A DNA stretch of 64,000 bases from Pseudomonas flexibilis (GCF_000802425.1 NZ_JRUD01000020.1:1-64000), one strand, 5' to 3'. Shown: positions 1 through 9,990, counted from the stretch's first letter. Numbers and translations are program-made. Notes: a model not told the origin generated them from the letters alone.

Positions 1-126
1 TACAAGCGGACTTGTCCGCGAGCTTTTCCGGTGGTTGCGCCCGGCCAGCGCCCCTGGCCGGGCGCCCCTAGCCGGGTGCCCCTAGCCGGGCGCCCAAAAG
101 CTCGCGAATGAATTCGCTCCCACAGG
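1..126. repeat. REP-like inverted pair upstream of rluB
   Basis: A rightward unit (GCGGACTTGTCCGCGAGC, 7-24) faces an oppositely oriented unit (AAAAGCTCGCGAATGAATTC starting at 97, ending CTCCCAC near 123). The same words recur near 18.6, 36.8, 38.9, 41.9 and 53.8 kb, always between genes, as expected for Pseudomonas REP elements. The spacer between the two units holds a small tandem repeat. I see no gene here. Confidence 0.8.
51..92. repeat. 14-bp tandem repeat, three copies
   Basis: Three head-to-tail copies of CCCCTAGCCGGGYG at 51-64, 65-78 and 79-92. The first copy reads CCCCTGGCCGGGCG and the second ends in TG. The block forms the loop between the two REP units, so its copy number may vary between strains. 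Confidence 0.85.
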
Positions 127-153
127 TTCGGTGCGGTGCCGTTTCATTGCGTG

Positions 154-196
154 TATGATTCGCGCCCCCTATATCGGACCCGCTACACCGGGAGGT
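154..196 (+). promoter_or_regulatory. Probable rluB promoter and ribosome-binding site
   Basis: A good -10 hexamer, TATGAT (154-159), is followed by a GC-rich discriminator (TCGCGCCCC). No convincing -35 box is visible. GGAGGT at 191-196 lies 6 nt before the ATG at 203 and fixes the rluB start there, not at the longer in-frame start at 131, which would lie upstream of the -10. Confidence 0.5.
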
Positions 197-202
197 GCCC
201 AG

Positions 203-1552
203 ATGACCGATCAGAACCAAGACCAATTCCCCCAACCCGTTTCCGGCGAGAAGCTGCAGAAGGTCCTGGCGCGCCTGGGCCTCGGCTCGCGCCGTGACAT
301 CGAGGGCTGGATCAGCGCCGGACGCATCAAGGTCAACGGCCAGGTCGCCACCCTTGGCCAGCGCATCGAACCGCACGACAGTATCCAGCTGGATGACCGC
401 AGCCTGCGCCTGGACGAAGCCGCCCAGGTGGTGCGCCGCGTGCTCATCTACAACAAGCCCGACGGTGAAGTCTGCACCCGCAGCGATCCGGAAGGTCGCC
501 CGACCGTGTTCGACCGCCTGCCGCGCCTGCAGAGCGGCCGCTGGATCAACATCGGTCGCCTCGATCTGAACACCACCGGCCTGCTGCTGTTCACCACCGA
601 CGGTGAGCTGGCCAACCGCCTGATGCACCCGTCCTACGAGATGGACCGCGAGTACGCGGTGCGTGTGCGTGGCGAGGTCACCGAAGAGATGATCGAGACC
701 CTGAAGGCCGGCGTCATGCTCGAGGACGGTCCGGCCAAGTTCACCGACATCCAGGAAGCCCCGGGTGGCGACGGCCTGAACCGCTGGTTCCATGTGGTGG
801 TGATGGAAGGCCGCAACCGCGAAGTACGCCGCCTGTGGGAATCCCAGGGTGTGGTGGTCAGCCGTCTGAAGCGCGTGCGCTTCGGGCCGGTGTTCCTCAC
901 CTCCGAACTGATCATGGGCCGCTGGCGCGAAATGACCCAGAAGGAAGTCGACATCCTCAGTGAGGAAGTCGGCCTGACCCCGGTGGCCTTGCCGGAAGTC
1001 ACCACCAAGTTCCGCGAGCGCATGGAGCGCCTGCAGAAGAAGTCCGCCAAGCCGCTGAGCCCCAGCGAGCGCCCGGGTCGCCACAAGCCGCGCCGTGACG
1101 ACGCCCGGCCTGCCCGCCCGGGGCGTTCCGAGGTGGCCGAACGTCCCGGCGACGTCAAGCGCAAGCCCCGTCCGCAGGGTGACCGTCCGTTCGACAGCGA
1201 GCGCAAGCCGCGCCCGCAAGGCGACCGTCCGTTTGCCGGTGAGCAACGCAAGCCGCGCCCGCAAGGCGACCGCCCGTTTGCCGGTGAGCAGCGCAAGCCG
1301 CGTCCGCAGGGCGACCGCCCGTTCGATGGCGAGCGCAAGCCGCGCCCGCAAGGTGACCGTCCGGCTGCCGGTGAGCAGCGCAAGCCGCGTCCGCAGTCGG
1401 AGCGTCCGGCCGACAAGCGTCCGGCCCGTCCGAATGCCGATCGTCCGGCTCAGGGTGAGCGTCCGGCCAAGCCGCGTCCGAAGGCTCCGGTGAATCGCCG
1501 CAGCGTGCCGGCCGGCGAAGGCATGCGCCCCGGCTTCGATCGCAAGCGCTAA
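203..1552 (+). CDS. rluB: 23S rRNA pseudouridine(2605) synthase RluB with repetitive C-terminal tail
   Basis: 449 aa from the ATG with a GGAGGT site. RluB converts U2605 (E. coli numbering) of 23S rRNA to pseudouridine in the cytoplasm. An S4-like RNA-binding domain (about residues 17-75, [18 protein letters not shown]) precedes the RsuA/RluB-type catalytic domain. The catalytic Asp is D121 in [13 protein letters not shown], and [11 protein letters not shown] is also typical. Residues from about 290 onward are a disordered, Arg/Lys/Pro-rich extension. Within it, residues 320-403 are five near-identical copies of [14 protein letters not shown](Q) plus a degenerate sixth. A basic tail is common in Pseudomonas RluB, but the regular repeat is notable. 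The gene ends at a terminator shared with the convergent yciK. Confidence 0.93.
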   Translation: MTDQNQDQFPQPVSGEKLQKVLARLGLGSRRDIEGWISAGRIKVNGQVATLGQRIEPHDSIQLDDRSLRLDEAAQVVRRVLIYNKPDGEVCTRSDPEGRPTVFDRLPRLQSGRWINIGRLDLNTTGLLLFTTDGELANRLMHPSYEMDREYAVRVRGEVTEEMIETLKAGVMLEDGPAKFTDIQEAPGGDGLNRWFHVVVMEGRNREVRRLWESQGVVVSRLKRVRFGPVFLTSELIMGRWREMTQKEVDILSEEVGLTPVALPEVTTKFRERMERLQKKSAKPLSPSERPGRHKPRRDDARPARPGRSEVAERPGDVKRKPRPQGDRPFDSERKPRPQGDRPFAGEQRKPRPQGDRPFAGEQRKPRPQGDRPFDGERKPRPQGDRPAAGEQRKPRPQSERPADKRPARPNADRPAQGERPAKPRPKAPVNRRSVPAGEGMRPGFDRKR

Positions 1553-1566
1553 GCCAGCCGCCCATG

Positions 1567-1593
1567 AAAAACCCGCCATCAGGCGGGTTTTTT
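1567..1593. terminator. Bidirectional rho-independent terminator between rluB and yciK
   Basis: AAAAACCCGCC (1567-1577), loop ATCA, GGCGGGTTTTT (from 1582). The A tract and T tract on the two sides let it work in both directions. It lies 15 nt after the rluB stop and 14 nt from the yciK stop. Confidence 0.9.
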
Positions 1594-1606
1594 ATTTCAA
1601 CCGGGA

Positions 1607-2347
1607 TTACTGCGCGTCGAACGCCTTGCCATTCACGCCCTTGCTGTCCGGCCCCATCAGGTACAGGTACACCGGCATGATCGCTTCCGGGGTCGGCAGG
1701 GTCAGCGGGTCTTCGCCCGGGTAGGCCTTGGCGCGCATGTCGGTGCGGGTGGCGCCGGGGTTGACGCTGTTGGCGCGCACCGGGGCGATGCCGTCCACCT
1801 CGTCGGCCAGTAGCTGCATCAGCCCTTCGTTGGCGAACTTGGACACCGCATAGCCACCCCAGTAGGCGCGGCCCTTACGGCCCACGCTGCTGGAGGTGAA
1901 CACCACCGAGGCGTCCTCGGAGAGCTTGAGCAGCGGCAGCAGCGTGCTGGTCAGCATGAACACGGCGTTGACGTTCACCTGCATGACACGCATGAAGTTG
2001 TCGCCGGACAGCTGCTCCAGCGGCGTCAGCGGACCGAGGATCGAGGCGTTGTGCAGCAAGCCGTCCAGGCGGCCGAATTCGCGCTCGATGGTCGCCGCCA
2101 GTTCGTCGTACTGGTGTGGCAGGGCGGTTTCCAGATTGAACGGAATGCTCACCGGCTCGGGATGGCCGGCGGCGACGATCTCGTCGTAGACGCGATCCAG
2201 GTTTTCCTCTGTCTTGCCCAGCAGCAGCACGGTGGCACCGTGGGCGGCGTAGGCCTTGGCGGCCGCGGCGCCGATGCCGCGACCGGCGCCGGTAACCAGG
2301 ATGATCCGGCCCTTGAGCAGATCGGGACGGGCGGTGTATTCGAACAT
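1607..2347 (-). CDS. yciK: YciK-family short-chain dehydrogenase/reductase
   Basis: 246 aa, normal for the family. A classical SDR with a Rossmann fold: TGAGRGIG (19-26) binds NAD(P), HNAS (99-102) is the structural motif, and the catalytic set is the serines at 152-154 with Y166 and K170 (YAVSK). The physiological substrate of YciK is not established. In pseudomonads it is usually placed downstream of mupP, as here, with 32 nt between them and the same strand, so it is probably cotranscribed with ubiG-mupP. It converges on rluB. Confidence 0.88.
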   Translation of the reverse strand: MFEYTARPDLLKGRIILVTGAGRGIGAAAAKAYAAHGATVLLLGKTEENLDRVYDEIVAAGHPEPVSIPFNLETALPHQYDELAATIEREFGRLDGLLHNASILGPLTPLEQLSGDNFMRVMQVNVNAVFMLTSTLLPLLKLSEDASVVFTSSSVGRKGRAYWGGYAVSKFANEGLMQLLADEVDGIAPVRANSVNPGATRTDMRAKAYPGEDPLTLPTPEAIMPVYLYLMGPDSKGVNGKAFDAQ

Positions 2348-2379
2348 GACTCGGTCTCTCTACAGAAAAGGATACGGAC

Positions 2380-3051
2380 TCAGCAGCCGCACAGCGCCTG
2401 GTCGATGACCTTGCGCAGCTCCAGCGGGTGGTCGATCACCGCGTCGGCGCCCCAGTTGCCGGGATTGTCCTCGGGGTGGATGTAGCCGTAGCGCACCGCC
2501 ACCGTGCGCGTGCCGGCGGCCTGGCCGGCCTCGATGTCGCGGCGGTCGTCGCCGACGAACAGCACGGCGGACGGCTCGATGTCCATCTGCTGGCAGGCCA
2601 GCAGCAGCATGTCCGGGTGCGGCTTGCTGCGCGGCACATGGTCCGGGCACAGCAGCACCGCCGAGCGTTCGGCGAGCCCCAGGCCGCGCATGATGGGCTC
2701 GGCGAAGCGCAGTGGCTTGTTGGTGGCCACGCCCCACACCAGCCGGGACTTTTCCAGGTCGTCCAGCAGCTCGCCCATGCCGTCGAACAGGCAGGTCTCC
2801 ACGGCGCAGTGATCCTGGTAGCGCTCGAGGAATTCCTGGCGCAGCGGCTCGAAGGCTTCGTCCAGCGGCGACATGTCGAAGGTGGCGGCCACCATGGTGC
2901 GGGCACCGCCGGAGACCACGTCGCGGATTACCGCGTCCGCCACCGGCGGCAGGCCGCGCTCGCGGCGCATGGCCTGGCACACGGCGATGAAGTCCGGCGC
3001 CGTGTCCAGCAGGGTACCGTCCATGTCGAACAGAACAGCGCGCAAGCGCAT
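2380..3051 (-). CDS. mupP: N-acetylmuramic acid 6-phosphate phosphatase MupP (HAD family)
   Basis: 223 aa. HAD hydrolase with motif I DMDGT (D9 nucleophile, D11), a motif II region (VATNKP), the motif III lysine (SKPHPD) and motif [11 protein letters not shown]. MupP dephosphorylates MurNAc-6-P in the Pseudomonas cell-wall recycling route that bypasses de novo UDP-MurNAc synthesis; that role comes from the family and its usual position after ubiG. Its ATG overlaps the ubiG TGA by one base (TGATG), which implies translational coupling. A generic phosphoglycolate-phosphatase annotation would be the main alternative. Confidence 0.88.
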   Translation of the reverse strand: MRLRAVLFDMDGTLLDTAPDFIAVCQAMRRERGLPPVADAVIRDVVSGGARTMVAATFDMSPLDEAFEPLRQEFLERYQDHCAVETCLFDGMGELLDDLEKSRLVWGVATNKPLRFAEPIMRGLGLAERSAVLLCPDHVPRSKPHPDMLLLACQQMDIEPSAVLFVGDDRRDIEAGQAAGTRTVAVRYGYIHPEDNPGNWGADAVIDHPLELRKVIDQALCGC

Positions 3052-3749
3052 CAGGCCTCCTTGAGGGTCTGGATCATGTAGTTGACGTCCACGTCGTTCT
3101 CCAGCTTGTAGTGCTTGGTGAACGGGTTGTAGGTCAGGCCGATCATGTCCTTCACTTCCAGGCCGGCGGCGCGGCTCCAGGCACCCAGCTCCGAGGGGCG
3201 GATGAACTTCTTGAAGTCATGGGTGCCACGCGGCAGCAGGCGCAGCAGGTACTCGGCGCCGAGGATGGCGAAGGCGTAGGCCTTGGGATTGCGGTTGATG
3301 GTCGAGAAGAACACCTGGCCGCCGGGCTTGACCAGCGTGTGACAGGCGCGGATCACCGAGGCCGGGTCCGGCACGTGCTCGAGCATCTCCAGGCAGGTGA
3401 CCACGTCGTATTCGCCGGGCTGCTCTTCGGCCAGGGCCTCGGCGGTGATCTGTCGGTATTCCACTTCGACGCCGGATTCCAGCTGGTGCAGCTGAGCGAC
3501 GCCCAGCGGCGCCTCGCCCATGTCGATGCCGGTCACCGTGGCGCCCCGGCGGGCCATGGCCTCGCTGAGGATGCCGCCGCCGCAGCCGACGTCCAGCACC
3601 TTCTTGCCGGCCAGGCCGACGCGCTCGTCGATCCAGTTGACGCGCAGCGGGTTGATCTCGTGCAGCGGCTTGAACTCGCTCTCCATGTCCCACCAGCGGT
3701 GGGCGAGGGCTTCGAACTTGGCGATTTCGGCGCGATCGACGTTGCTCAT
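3051..3749 (-). CDS. ubiG: Ubiquinone biosynthesis O-methyltransferase UbiG
   Basis: 232 aa from the ATG at 3749, the usual length. SAM-dependent methyltransferase for both O-methylation steps of ubiquinone synthesis. The N-terminus [20 protein letters not shown] and the SAM motif VLDVGCGGG (51-59) are characteristic; [11 protein letters not shown] and FFSTINRN follow. A longer in-frame start exists upstream but lacks homologous character. It heads the ubiG-mupP-yciK run. From memory, mtaD lies directly upstream of ubiG in other pseudomonads; here mtaD is 13.4 kb away, so ubiG must use a promoter in 3750-3901. Confidence 0.95.
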   Translation of the reverse strand: MSNVDRAEIAKFEALAHRWWDMESEFKPLHEINPLRVNWIDERVGLAGKKVLDVGCGGGILSEAMARRGATVTGIDMGEAPLGVAQLHQLESGVEVEYRQITAEALAEEQPGEYDVVTCLEMLEHVPDPASVIRACHTLVKPGGQVFFSTINRNPKAYAFAILGAEYLLRLLPRGTHDFKKFIRPSELGAWSRAAGLEVKDMIGLTYNPFTKHYKLENDVDVNYMIQTLKEA

Positions 3750-3901
3750 GACGGTTTCCCTGAAACTGGCGCCGCAGCCGGCGGCGGAAAAAGGTCGACA
3801 TGATGCCAGTTTATTCAAGGGCTTGCCCAATGCGGCACCGTTGATCCCGGTCTTGAGCCGGGCAGTGCGGCCATCGGTCGCAGCGGCGCCGTGCGCCCCG
3901 T

Positions 3902-5065
3902 TCACGCGTAGAACTGCGGATTGGGCCACTCGCCCTTGAGGCGCCAGCGCCCCAGCTGGTTGAGCTTGTAGTCGAGCGGGTCGTGCAGAGTGTGGGTGCG
4001 GGCATTGCGCCAGAAGCGGTCGAGGGCCTCGGCATGCCCGGTGCCGCGTGCACCGGTCATTTCGAACAGTTCCTGGCTGGCCGTCAGGCTGACCTGGTGG
4101 GCCAGCACCTTGGCGCGGGCGATGGCGATGGAGACTTCGCCGCGCTCATCGCCGGTCAGTGCTGCGCCTTTTTCGTAGGCCAGGGTCAGCAGCTCGGCAG
4201 CGCGGTCGGCGGCGGCGGTGGCGCCGGCCGTTTGGGCATCCAGCAGGCCGACGCGGTTCTGCTGGAACGGGTCGTCCGTCCGTTGATCGACGCCGGCGCT
4301 GATCCAGGCGCGAGATTCGCGCACGGCGCCGATGCCGGTGGTGAGGGCACCTTCGGCAATCCCGGCATACAGGTTGACCAGCACCAGCTGGGCGAAGCAG
4401 TTGCGCAGGGTGTGGGCCGGTGCCGGCGCCACATCCGGCTGCTTGAGCACCTGCTCCCGGGGCAGGAACACGTCCTCGAAGACCACCGAAATGCTGTCGG
4501 TCTGACGCTGGCCGATGGTGTTCCAGTCGTCCAGTTGCTTCGTGCTGGCGGTCGGGGTCACGGCCAGCAGGGGGAAGGGCTGGCCTTCGACGTGGGCCGC
4601 GAGGGTCATCCAGTCCGAACCGCGGGCGCCGGAGCAGAACGACTTGATGCCGCTCAGCCGATAGCCGCCGGCCACCGGCGTGGCGATCAGGCGCTTGTCC
4701 AGCGGGTTCATGGCGTTGCCCCACCAGAGGCCCTGTTCGCGTGTCGGGATCAGCAGGGCGTCATGCTGCGTGGTGCTGCCGTAGATCAGCACGGTGATCA
4801 CCTGCAGGTGGTGAAAGGCCAGGACGTGGGCCAGGGCGCTGTCCACCGCGGCCAGGCGGCGGATGGTGCGGTACAGATCAGGCCAGGGCAGTTGGTCTCC
4901 GCCCCGGGCCTTGGGGATGCTCAGGCTGAGCAGGCCGGCGTCGCGCAGTTGCGCCTTTTCGGCGGCAGCGTGCCCGCCGGCCCGGTCGCGCTGGGCGGCG
5001 CTGGCAGCGAAGCCGGGCAGCAGGGCTTCCAGGCGGGGTTCGTGGAAGTGAGGTGAAAGGCTCAT
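3902..5065 (-). CDS. SfnB/DszC-type acyl-CoA dehydrogenase-fold flavoenzyme
   Basis: 387 aa from the ATG at 5065, with GGAG 5 nt upstream. Acyl-CoA dehydrogenase fold: an N-terminal helical part ([20 protein letters not shown]), a middle beta domain ([19 protein letters not shown]), and a C-terminal helical domain ending in [32 protein letters not shown] split by family-typical residues. The ending with R-N-x-R-x-H-T-L-H-D-P is typical of the SfnB/DszC monooxygenase branch, which uses FMNH2 to oxidise organosulfur compounds, rather than of true acyl-CoA dehydrogenases. It is last in a cluster with a sulfonate-type transporter and a TauD-like dioxygenase, which supports a sulfur-scavenging role. 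The substrate is unknown. Confidence 0.75.
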   Translation of the reverse strand: MSLSPHFHEPRLEALLPGFAASAAQRDRAGGHAAAEKAQLRDAGLLSLSIPKARGGDQLPWPDLYRTIRRLAAVDSALAHVLAFHHLQVITVLIYGSTTQHDALLIPTREQGLWWGNAMNPLDKRLIATPVAGGYRLSGIKSFCSGARGSDWMTLAAHVEGQPFPLLAVTPTASTKQLDDWNTIGQRQTDSISVVFEDVFLPREQVLKQPDVAPAPAHTLRNCFAQLVLVNLYAGIAEGALTTGIGAVRESRAWISAGVDQRTDDPFQQNRVGLLDAQTAGATAAADRAAELLTLAYEKGAALTGDERGEVSIAIARAKVLAHQVSLTASQELFEMTGARGTGHAEALDRFWRNARTHTLHDPLDYKLNQLGRWRLKGEWPNPQFYA

Positions 5066-5094
5066 CGATGCTCCAAAGCTTTCCGATGGGGAAG

Positions 5095-5175
5095 CGTAGG
5101 GCGGCCAGCGCTGTGCTGGCCGCCCTACGCGTGGTGCCGGCGCGATGGTGGACAAGAAAACGTTGTCCACCCTAT
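5095..5175. repeat. CGTAGGG hairpin repeat (two hairpins)
   Basis: A perfect 15-bp inverted repeat, CGTAGGGCGGCCAGC (5095-5109) with GCTGGCCGCCCTACG (5115-5129). A second hairpin follows: GGTGGACAA (5147-5155) with TTGTCCACC (5163-5171), ending in CCTATGG. The element starts about 30 nt upstream of the SfnB-like start, inside the transporter cluster, and may attenuate readthrough. Related copies occur elsewhere in the window. Confidence 0.85.
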
Positions 5176-5195
5176 GGTTGCAACGCGCACCGGCC

Positions 5196-5286
5196 TCGTA
5201 GGGCGATCGGCGTTATTTCCGGCCGCCGCTGCGGCTTGCACCGATGTCGCGTCGGTGGCCAAGGTTTTGCCTTGACCACCCTGCGA
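5196..5286. repeat. CGTAGGG-family mosaic repeat abutting the binding-protein stop codon
   Basis: Begins CGTAGGGCGATCGG and continues to GCACCGATGTCGCGTC (5238-5253), then GGTGGCCAAGG-TTTTG-CCTTGACCACC. The part from GCACCGATG onward matches 46866-46910 almost base for base. On the minus strand it folds as GGTGGTCAAGG / CCTTGGCCACC with one G-U pair. It ends directly at the TGA of the substrate-binding protein gene (5287-5289). Confidence 0.8.
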
Positions 5287-6288
5287 TCAACTGCCGGAAC
5301 GCGCGTGCACGGCCGGGAAGAAGTAGTCCTTCCAATCGTTCGGCTGCTGCTTGAGGATGCCCAGCTCGTGCATCTTGCGGGCGTACACGAAGGTGCGCTG
5401 CGGGGTGATGGTGAACTCCACTTCCGGGTCCAGAACGACCTTCTTCAGGAATGCCGGGTCCAGGCGCGAGTTCTGCTGGCGGATATAGATGGCCACGGCC
5501 TCGTCCGGGTTGGCCTTCACGAAGCCTTCCGCCTCTTCCAGCGCCTTGTAGAAGGCGCGGTAGGTCTTCGGATTCTGGTTGTGGAATTTCTCGGTGGTGT
5601 ACAGCACGTTCATGGTGCCCGGCCCGCCGAGCACGTCATAGGAGCTGAGCAGCTTGCGCACCTTGGGGTTTTCCAGTGCCTGGTACTGGAACGGCGCGGA
5701 CGAGAAGTGCGCGGTGATTTCCGAGGCGCCGGTCAGCAGCGCCGCCGTGGCATCCGGGTGCGGCAGGCTGATGGTGATCGGATCGAAGCGCTTGAACTGC
5801 TCGTTGCCATAGCGCTCGGCGGCGGCGATCTGCAGGGTGCGCGGCTGGAAGCCGACGATGGCCGAGGGCACGGCGATGCGGTCCTTCTCGGTGAAGTCGT
5901 CCAGCGACTGGATGGCCGGGTTGTTGGTCAGCAGGTAGCTGGGGATCGAACCCAGCGCGGCGATGCCCTTGATGTTCTGTCGGCCATGGGTACGGTCCCA
6001 CAGGCCGAGCATCGGTGGGGTGCCGGCGGTGACCACGTCGAGCGCGCCGGCCAGCAGCGCCTCGTTCATGGCGGCGGCGCCGGAGATCTGTTTCCACTCC
6101 ACGTGGATGTCGACGCCTTCGGCCCTGCCGTGCTTTTCGATCAGTTTCTGGTCACGCGCCACGTCCAGCAGCAGGTAGGCGATGCCGAACTGCTGCGCCA
6201 GGCGCAGGGTGCCTTCGGCCTGGGCGGCGGAAGTGGTCAGTAGCGTTGCGGACAGCAGGCCGATGCCGGCCAGGTTCTTCAGTTTCAT
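5287..6288 (-). CDS. Aliphatic sulfonate/taurine-type ABC transporter substrate-binding protein
   Basis: 333 aa. A clear signal peptide (MKLKNLAGIGLLSATLLTTS, cleavage near AQA-E) sends it to the periplasm. The mature part has the SsuA/TauA/NrtA fold: RLAQQFGIAYLLLDVARDQ, GALDVVTAGTPPML, and a C-terminal region on binding-pocket closure (FTITPQRTFVYARKMHELG). It would deliver a sulfonate, sulfate ester or similar anion to the permease and ATPase encoded upstream. An SDR gene separates it from the permease, which is unusual for ssuABC but is also seen in Pseudomonas loci of this type. The exact ligand cannot be read from the sequence. Confidence 0.85.
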   Translation of the reverse strand: MKLKNLAGIGLLSATLLTTSAAQAEGTLRLAQQFGIAYLLLDVARDQKLIEKHGRAEGVDIHVEWKQISGAAAMNEALLAGALDVVTAGTPPMLGLWDRTHGRQNIKGIAALGSIPSYLLTNNPAIQSLDDFTEKDRIAVPSAIVGFQPRTLQIAAAERYGNEQFKRFDPITISLPHPDATAALLTGASEITAHFSSAPFQYQALENPKVRKLLSSYDVLGGPGTMNVLYTTEKFHNQNPKTYRAFYKALEEAEGFVKANPDEAVAIYIRQQNSRLDPAFLKKVVLDPEVEFTITPQRTFVYARKMHELGILKQQPNDWKDYFFPAVHARSGS

Positions 6289-6416
6289 TTCAAGACCTCG
6301 GATCAGAGCGTTCTGGGTGCAGAAGCCATGATCCGGCGGTCCGGTCTCATGGGCGTTTCAGGTTCTGTGCGACAAGCCTGCGCTCGGCTGCCTTGTCGTA
6401 CCGAACCTATGAAGGA

Positions 6417-7187
<771 letters not shown>

Positions 7188-8054
7188 TTAGCGTTGCATG
7201 CCCCAGCGCTTGATGGTGATGCGCTCGAGGCCGTTGAAGATCAGGTTTTCCACCAGCAGGCCGATGAGGATCACCACCGTCAGGCCGGCAAACACGTTGT
7301 CGGTGTAGAGCTCGTTGCGGTTCTGGTAGATGTACCAGCCCAGGCCGCCCTGGCCGGACGAGGCGCCGAACACCAGCTCGGCGGCGATCAGCGTGCGCCA
7401 GGCGAAGGCCCAGCCCACCTTGAGGCCGGAGAGGATCGCCGGCAGGGCCGCCGGCACCAGGATCAGGGCCACGAAGCGCACGCCCTTGAGGCCGTAGTTG
7501 CGGCCGGCCATGCGCTGGGTTTCCGACACGCCGAGAAAGCCGGCGTAGGTGTTCAGGGCCATCGGCCAGAGCACCGAGTGCACCAGCACGAAGATCAGGC
7601 TGCCTTCGCCCAGGCCGAACCACAGCAGCGCCAGCGGCAGCAGCGCGATGGCCGGCAGCGGGTTGAGCATTGAAGTCAGCGTGGACAGCAGGTCGCGGCC
7701 CAGTTGTGTGGACACCGCCAGGGTGGTCAGCCCGAAGGCCAGCAGGATGCCGATCAGGTAGCTGCGCAGCAGCACGTCCAGCGAGGCGGCCGACTTGACC
7801 AGCAGCTCGCCGCTGGCCAGGCCGTTGAACAGCGCTTCGGCGGTCTGCAGAAAACCGGGCAGCAGCAGGTCGTTGTCCTGGTTGCGGGCCACCAGCTCCC
7901 AGATCACCGCGAGGACGATCAGGATCAGACCCTTGCGGAGCCAGCCGTACTGCCACAGGCGGGTGGCCAGCGGCAGGGTGTGCTCCAGTGGTTTCTCGGT
8001 GAAGGGCGCCAGCGCGATCTCATACTCGGGGCGCGAAGGGATGTGTGCCGTCAT
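7188..8054 (-). CDS. SsuC/TauC-type ABC transporter permease
   Basis: 288 aa from the ATG at 8054. Inner-membrane permease of the BPD-transport family with about six helices: the N-terminal anchor (GLILIVLAVIWELVA), the core around LLRSYLIGILLAFGLTTLAV, and the coupling-loop EAA-like segment GRNYGLKGVRFVALILVPAALP split across the cytoplasmic loop. Its ATG overlaps the upstream ATPase TGA by 4 nt (ATGA), so the two are coupled. With the ATPase and binding protein it forms one importer. Relatives transport sulfonates, taurine or sulfate esters. Confidence 0.86.
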   Translation of the reverse strand: MTAHIPSRPEYEIALAPFTEKPLEHTLPLATRLWQYGWLRKGLILIVLAVIWELVARNQDNDLLLPGFLQTAEALFNGLASGELLVKSAASLDVLLRSYLIGILLAFGLTTLAVSTQLGRDLLSTLTSMLNPLPAIALLPLALLWFGLGEGSLIFVLVHSVLWPMALNTYAGFLGVSETQRMAGRNYGLKGVRFVALILVPAALPAILSGLKVGWAFAWRTLIAAELVFGASSGQGGLGWYIYQNRNELYTDNVFAGLTVVILIGLLVENLIFNGLERITIKRWGMQR

Positions 8055-8908
8055 GGAGCGCTCCTCAATAAGACAGCGGTGTCCTGGTAGGCGGATTCGG
8101 CAGGCGCCGACTCGTTGAACAGCAGGCGGTGGATGCGCTGGGCGGCGGCCTGGAAGGCCTCGCTGCCGGAACTGGTCAGGTCGAACTGTTCGGAATTGAT
8201 CTCCGCGCGCACCCGGCCCGGATGGGGCGAGAGCAGCAGGATGCGGTTGCCGACGATCAGCGCCTCCTCGATGGAGTGGGTGACGAACAGCAGCGTGAAG
8301 TTCACGTCGCGCCACAGCGCCAGCAGCTCTTCCTGCATCTTGCGGCGGGTCAGCGCATCCAGCGCGGCGAACGGCTCGTCCATCAGCAGGATCTTCGGCT
8401 GCATGGCCAGCGCGCGTGCGATGGCCACGCGGGCCTTCATGCCGCCGGAGAGGGTGTGCGGGTAGGCATCCGCGAAGCTGCCCAGGCCGACCTTGTGGAT
8501 GTACAGCACCGCCCGTGCCTCGGCCTCGGCCCGGGTGACGGTGCGCGAGGCCAGCAGCGGAAACATCACGTTCTGCTTGACCGTCTTCCACGGCAGCAAC
8601 TGGTCGAACTCCTGGAACACCACGATGCGGTCGGCGCCCGGGCCGTCGATGCGCTGGCCGGCCAGGCGCATTTCGCCCTCCTGGGGTTGCAGGAAGCCGG
8701 CCGCTGCCTTGAGCAGCGTGGATTTGCCGCAGCCCGACGGGCCGAGCAGGATGAAACGATCACCCGGATCGACGGCGAAACTCACCTGGTGCGTGGCCCG
8801 CACGCTGCGCTCGGCGGTACGGTATTCGAGGCTGACACCATCGACTTCCAGCAGGGTGGTGGTCGAGGCGGCACGTAATAGGGAGGGTGCGGGGGTAAAG
8901 GCATTCAT
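8051..8908 (-). CDS. SsuB/TauB-type ABC transporter ATP-binding protein
   Basis: 285 aa from the ATG at 8908 with GGAG 6 nt before it; a longer upstream in-frame start is not supported. Walker A GPSGCGKST (56-64), Q-loop VVFQEFDQLLPWKTV, signature LSGGM, Walker B ILLMDEPFAALDA and the switch VTHSIEEAL are all intact. It is the cytoplasmic ATPase of the sulfonate-type importer. The DQLLPWKTV stretch is typical of the SsuB/TauB group. It lies 14 nt downstream of the dioxygenase gene, consistent with one operon driven from the promoter island near 9.95 kb. Confidence 0.88.
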   Translation of the reverse strand: MNAFTPAPSLLRAASTTTLLEVDGVSLEYRTAERSVRATHQVSFAVDPGDRFILLGPSGCGKSTLLKAAAGFLQPQEGEMRLAGQRIDGPGADRIVVFQEFDQLLPWKTVKQNVMFPLLASRTVTRAEAEARAVLYIHKVGLGSFADAYPHTLSGGMKARVAIARALAMQPKILLMDEPFAALDALTRRKMQEELLALWRDVNFTLLFVTHSIEEALIVGNRILLLSPHPGRVRAEINSEQFDLTSSGSEAFQAAAQRIHRLLFNESAPAESAYQDTAVLLRSAP

Positions 8909-8922
8909 GACCGGCTCCTGAC

Positions 8923-9810
8923 TCAAAACGGCACATCGCCCTGGATGGTGGTGCGGTGCATGCGGCGACGCAGGTGGCTGGGGCAGCCGGTGGCCAGGTG
9001 GATCAGGGCGCGGTTGTCCCAGAACACCAGATCGTTGGCCTGCCATTGGTGGCGGTAGATGAATTCCGGCCTGGCGCTGTGGGTATAGAGCTCCTTGAGC
9101 AGGTCGCGGCTTTCGTCGGCCGGCAGGTCGAGGATGTGGGTGGTGAAGTTCTCGTTGACGAACAGCCCCTTGCGGCCGGTTTCCGGGTGGGTGCGCACCA
9201 CCGGGTGGATGGCGGGTTTCACCTGGGCGAGCTGCTCGGCGGTCAGGGTAGGGCGTTGCACGCCGGCGAACACCTCGTCGTTGTAGCGGGCAACGTAGGA
9301 ATGCGCCGCACGCTTGCCTTCCAGCAGCTTCTTTACCTCGGCCGGCAAGGTGTCATAGGCCGCCTGCTGCGAGGCGAACAGGGTGTCGCCGCCTTCGGCA
9401 GGCAGCTCCTGGGCGTAGAGCATCGAGCCCAGGCTGGGGATGTCCTTGTAGGACAGGTCCGAGTGCCAGAACTTGCCGGCATCGCCCAGCCCGACCGGCT
9501 GACCGTTCTCGATGACGTTGGAGATGATGAAGATTTCCGGGTGTCCGGCCAGCAGGAACTGGCGCAGCACGTGGATCTGCAGCTCGCCGAAGCGACGGCT
9601 GAAGGCGATGTGCTGTTCGGGTGTCAGCTGCTGGTCACGAAAGACCAGTACCCCGTGGTCGAGGTGGGCGCGATGCACGCGGGCGAAGTCAGCGTCGTTC
9701 AGCGGACGGGCCAAGTCGATACCGACGATTTCTGCGCCGAGCGCGGCATTGAAGGGGCGGATTTCGAACGACTGAGTAGGTGCGGAAAAAAGAGGGGCTA
9801 CCGCATTCAT
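8923..9810 (-). CDS. TauD/TfdA-family 2-oxoglutarate-dependent dioxygenase
   Basis: 295 aa from the ATG at 9810, preceded by AAGGAG with 7 nt spacing. The Fe(II)-binding triad is visible: H116-x-D118 in FWHSDLSY and H271 in DNRALIHLATG, with an Arg cluster (281-286) for 2-oxoglutarate. Family members hydroxylate sulfonates or sulfate esters next to the heteroatom and release sulfite or sulfate plus an aldehyde. It is the first gene of the sulfur cluster. It is not close to the TauD or AtsK sequences I remember, so the substrate is open. The same family includes herbicide and phosphonate enzymes. Confidence 0.85.
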   Translation of the reverse strand: MNAVAPLFSAPTQSFEIRPFNAALGAEIVGIDLARPLNDADFARVHRAHLDHGVLVFRDQQLTPEQHIAFSRRFGELQIHVLRQFLLAGHPEIFIISNVIENGQPVGLGDAGKFWHSDLSYKDIPSLGSMLYAQELPAEGGDTLFASQQAAYDTLPAEVKKLLEGKRAAHSYVARYNDEVFAGVQRPTLTAEQLAQVKPAIHPVVRTHPETGRKGLFVNENFTTHILDLPADESRDLLKELYTHSARPEFIYRHQWQANDLVFWDNRALIHLATGCPSHLRRRMHRTTIQGDVPF

Positions 9811-9928
9811 GGGAAGGCTCCTTGCGAAAATCGGATGAAAATCGCAGGGCACGTCGAGTCGCATGCGTGCCCTGGCACGAATGCGCGGCTCAACGGTTTG
9901 CCTATGAGTACGCGGCTTATGGGTGGCG

Positions 9929-9990
9929 AATATACGGATATAAGAATTTCGAAAGAAATTCTTTTTATTCATATAGATATGCTGGCCAAA
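9929..9990 (-). promoter_or_regulatory. AT-rich promoter island of the sulfur cluster with a 9-bp palindrome
   Basis: A sharply AT-rich stretch in otherwise GC-rich DNA. It holds a perfect inverted repeat, AAGAATTTC (9942-9950) GAAA GAAATTCTT (9955-9963). On the minus strand a TATATT -10 (9934-9929) has only a poor -35 (TTCTTT) 17 nt upstream, as expected of an activator-dependent promoter. Sulfur-starvation genes of Pseudomonas are usually controlled by LysR regulators such as CysB or SftR; that link is inferred. The start would give a leader of about 120 nt. Confidence 0.55.
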
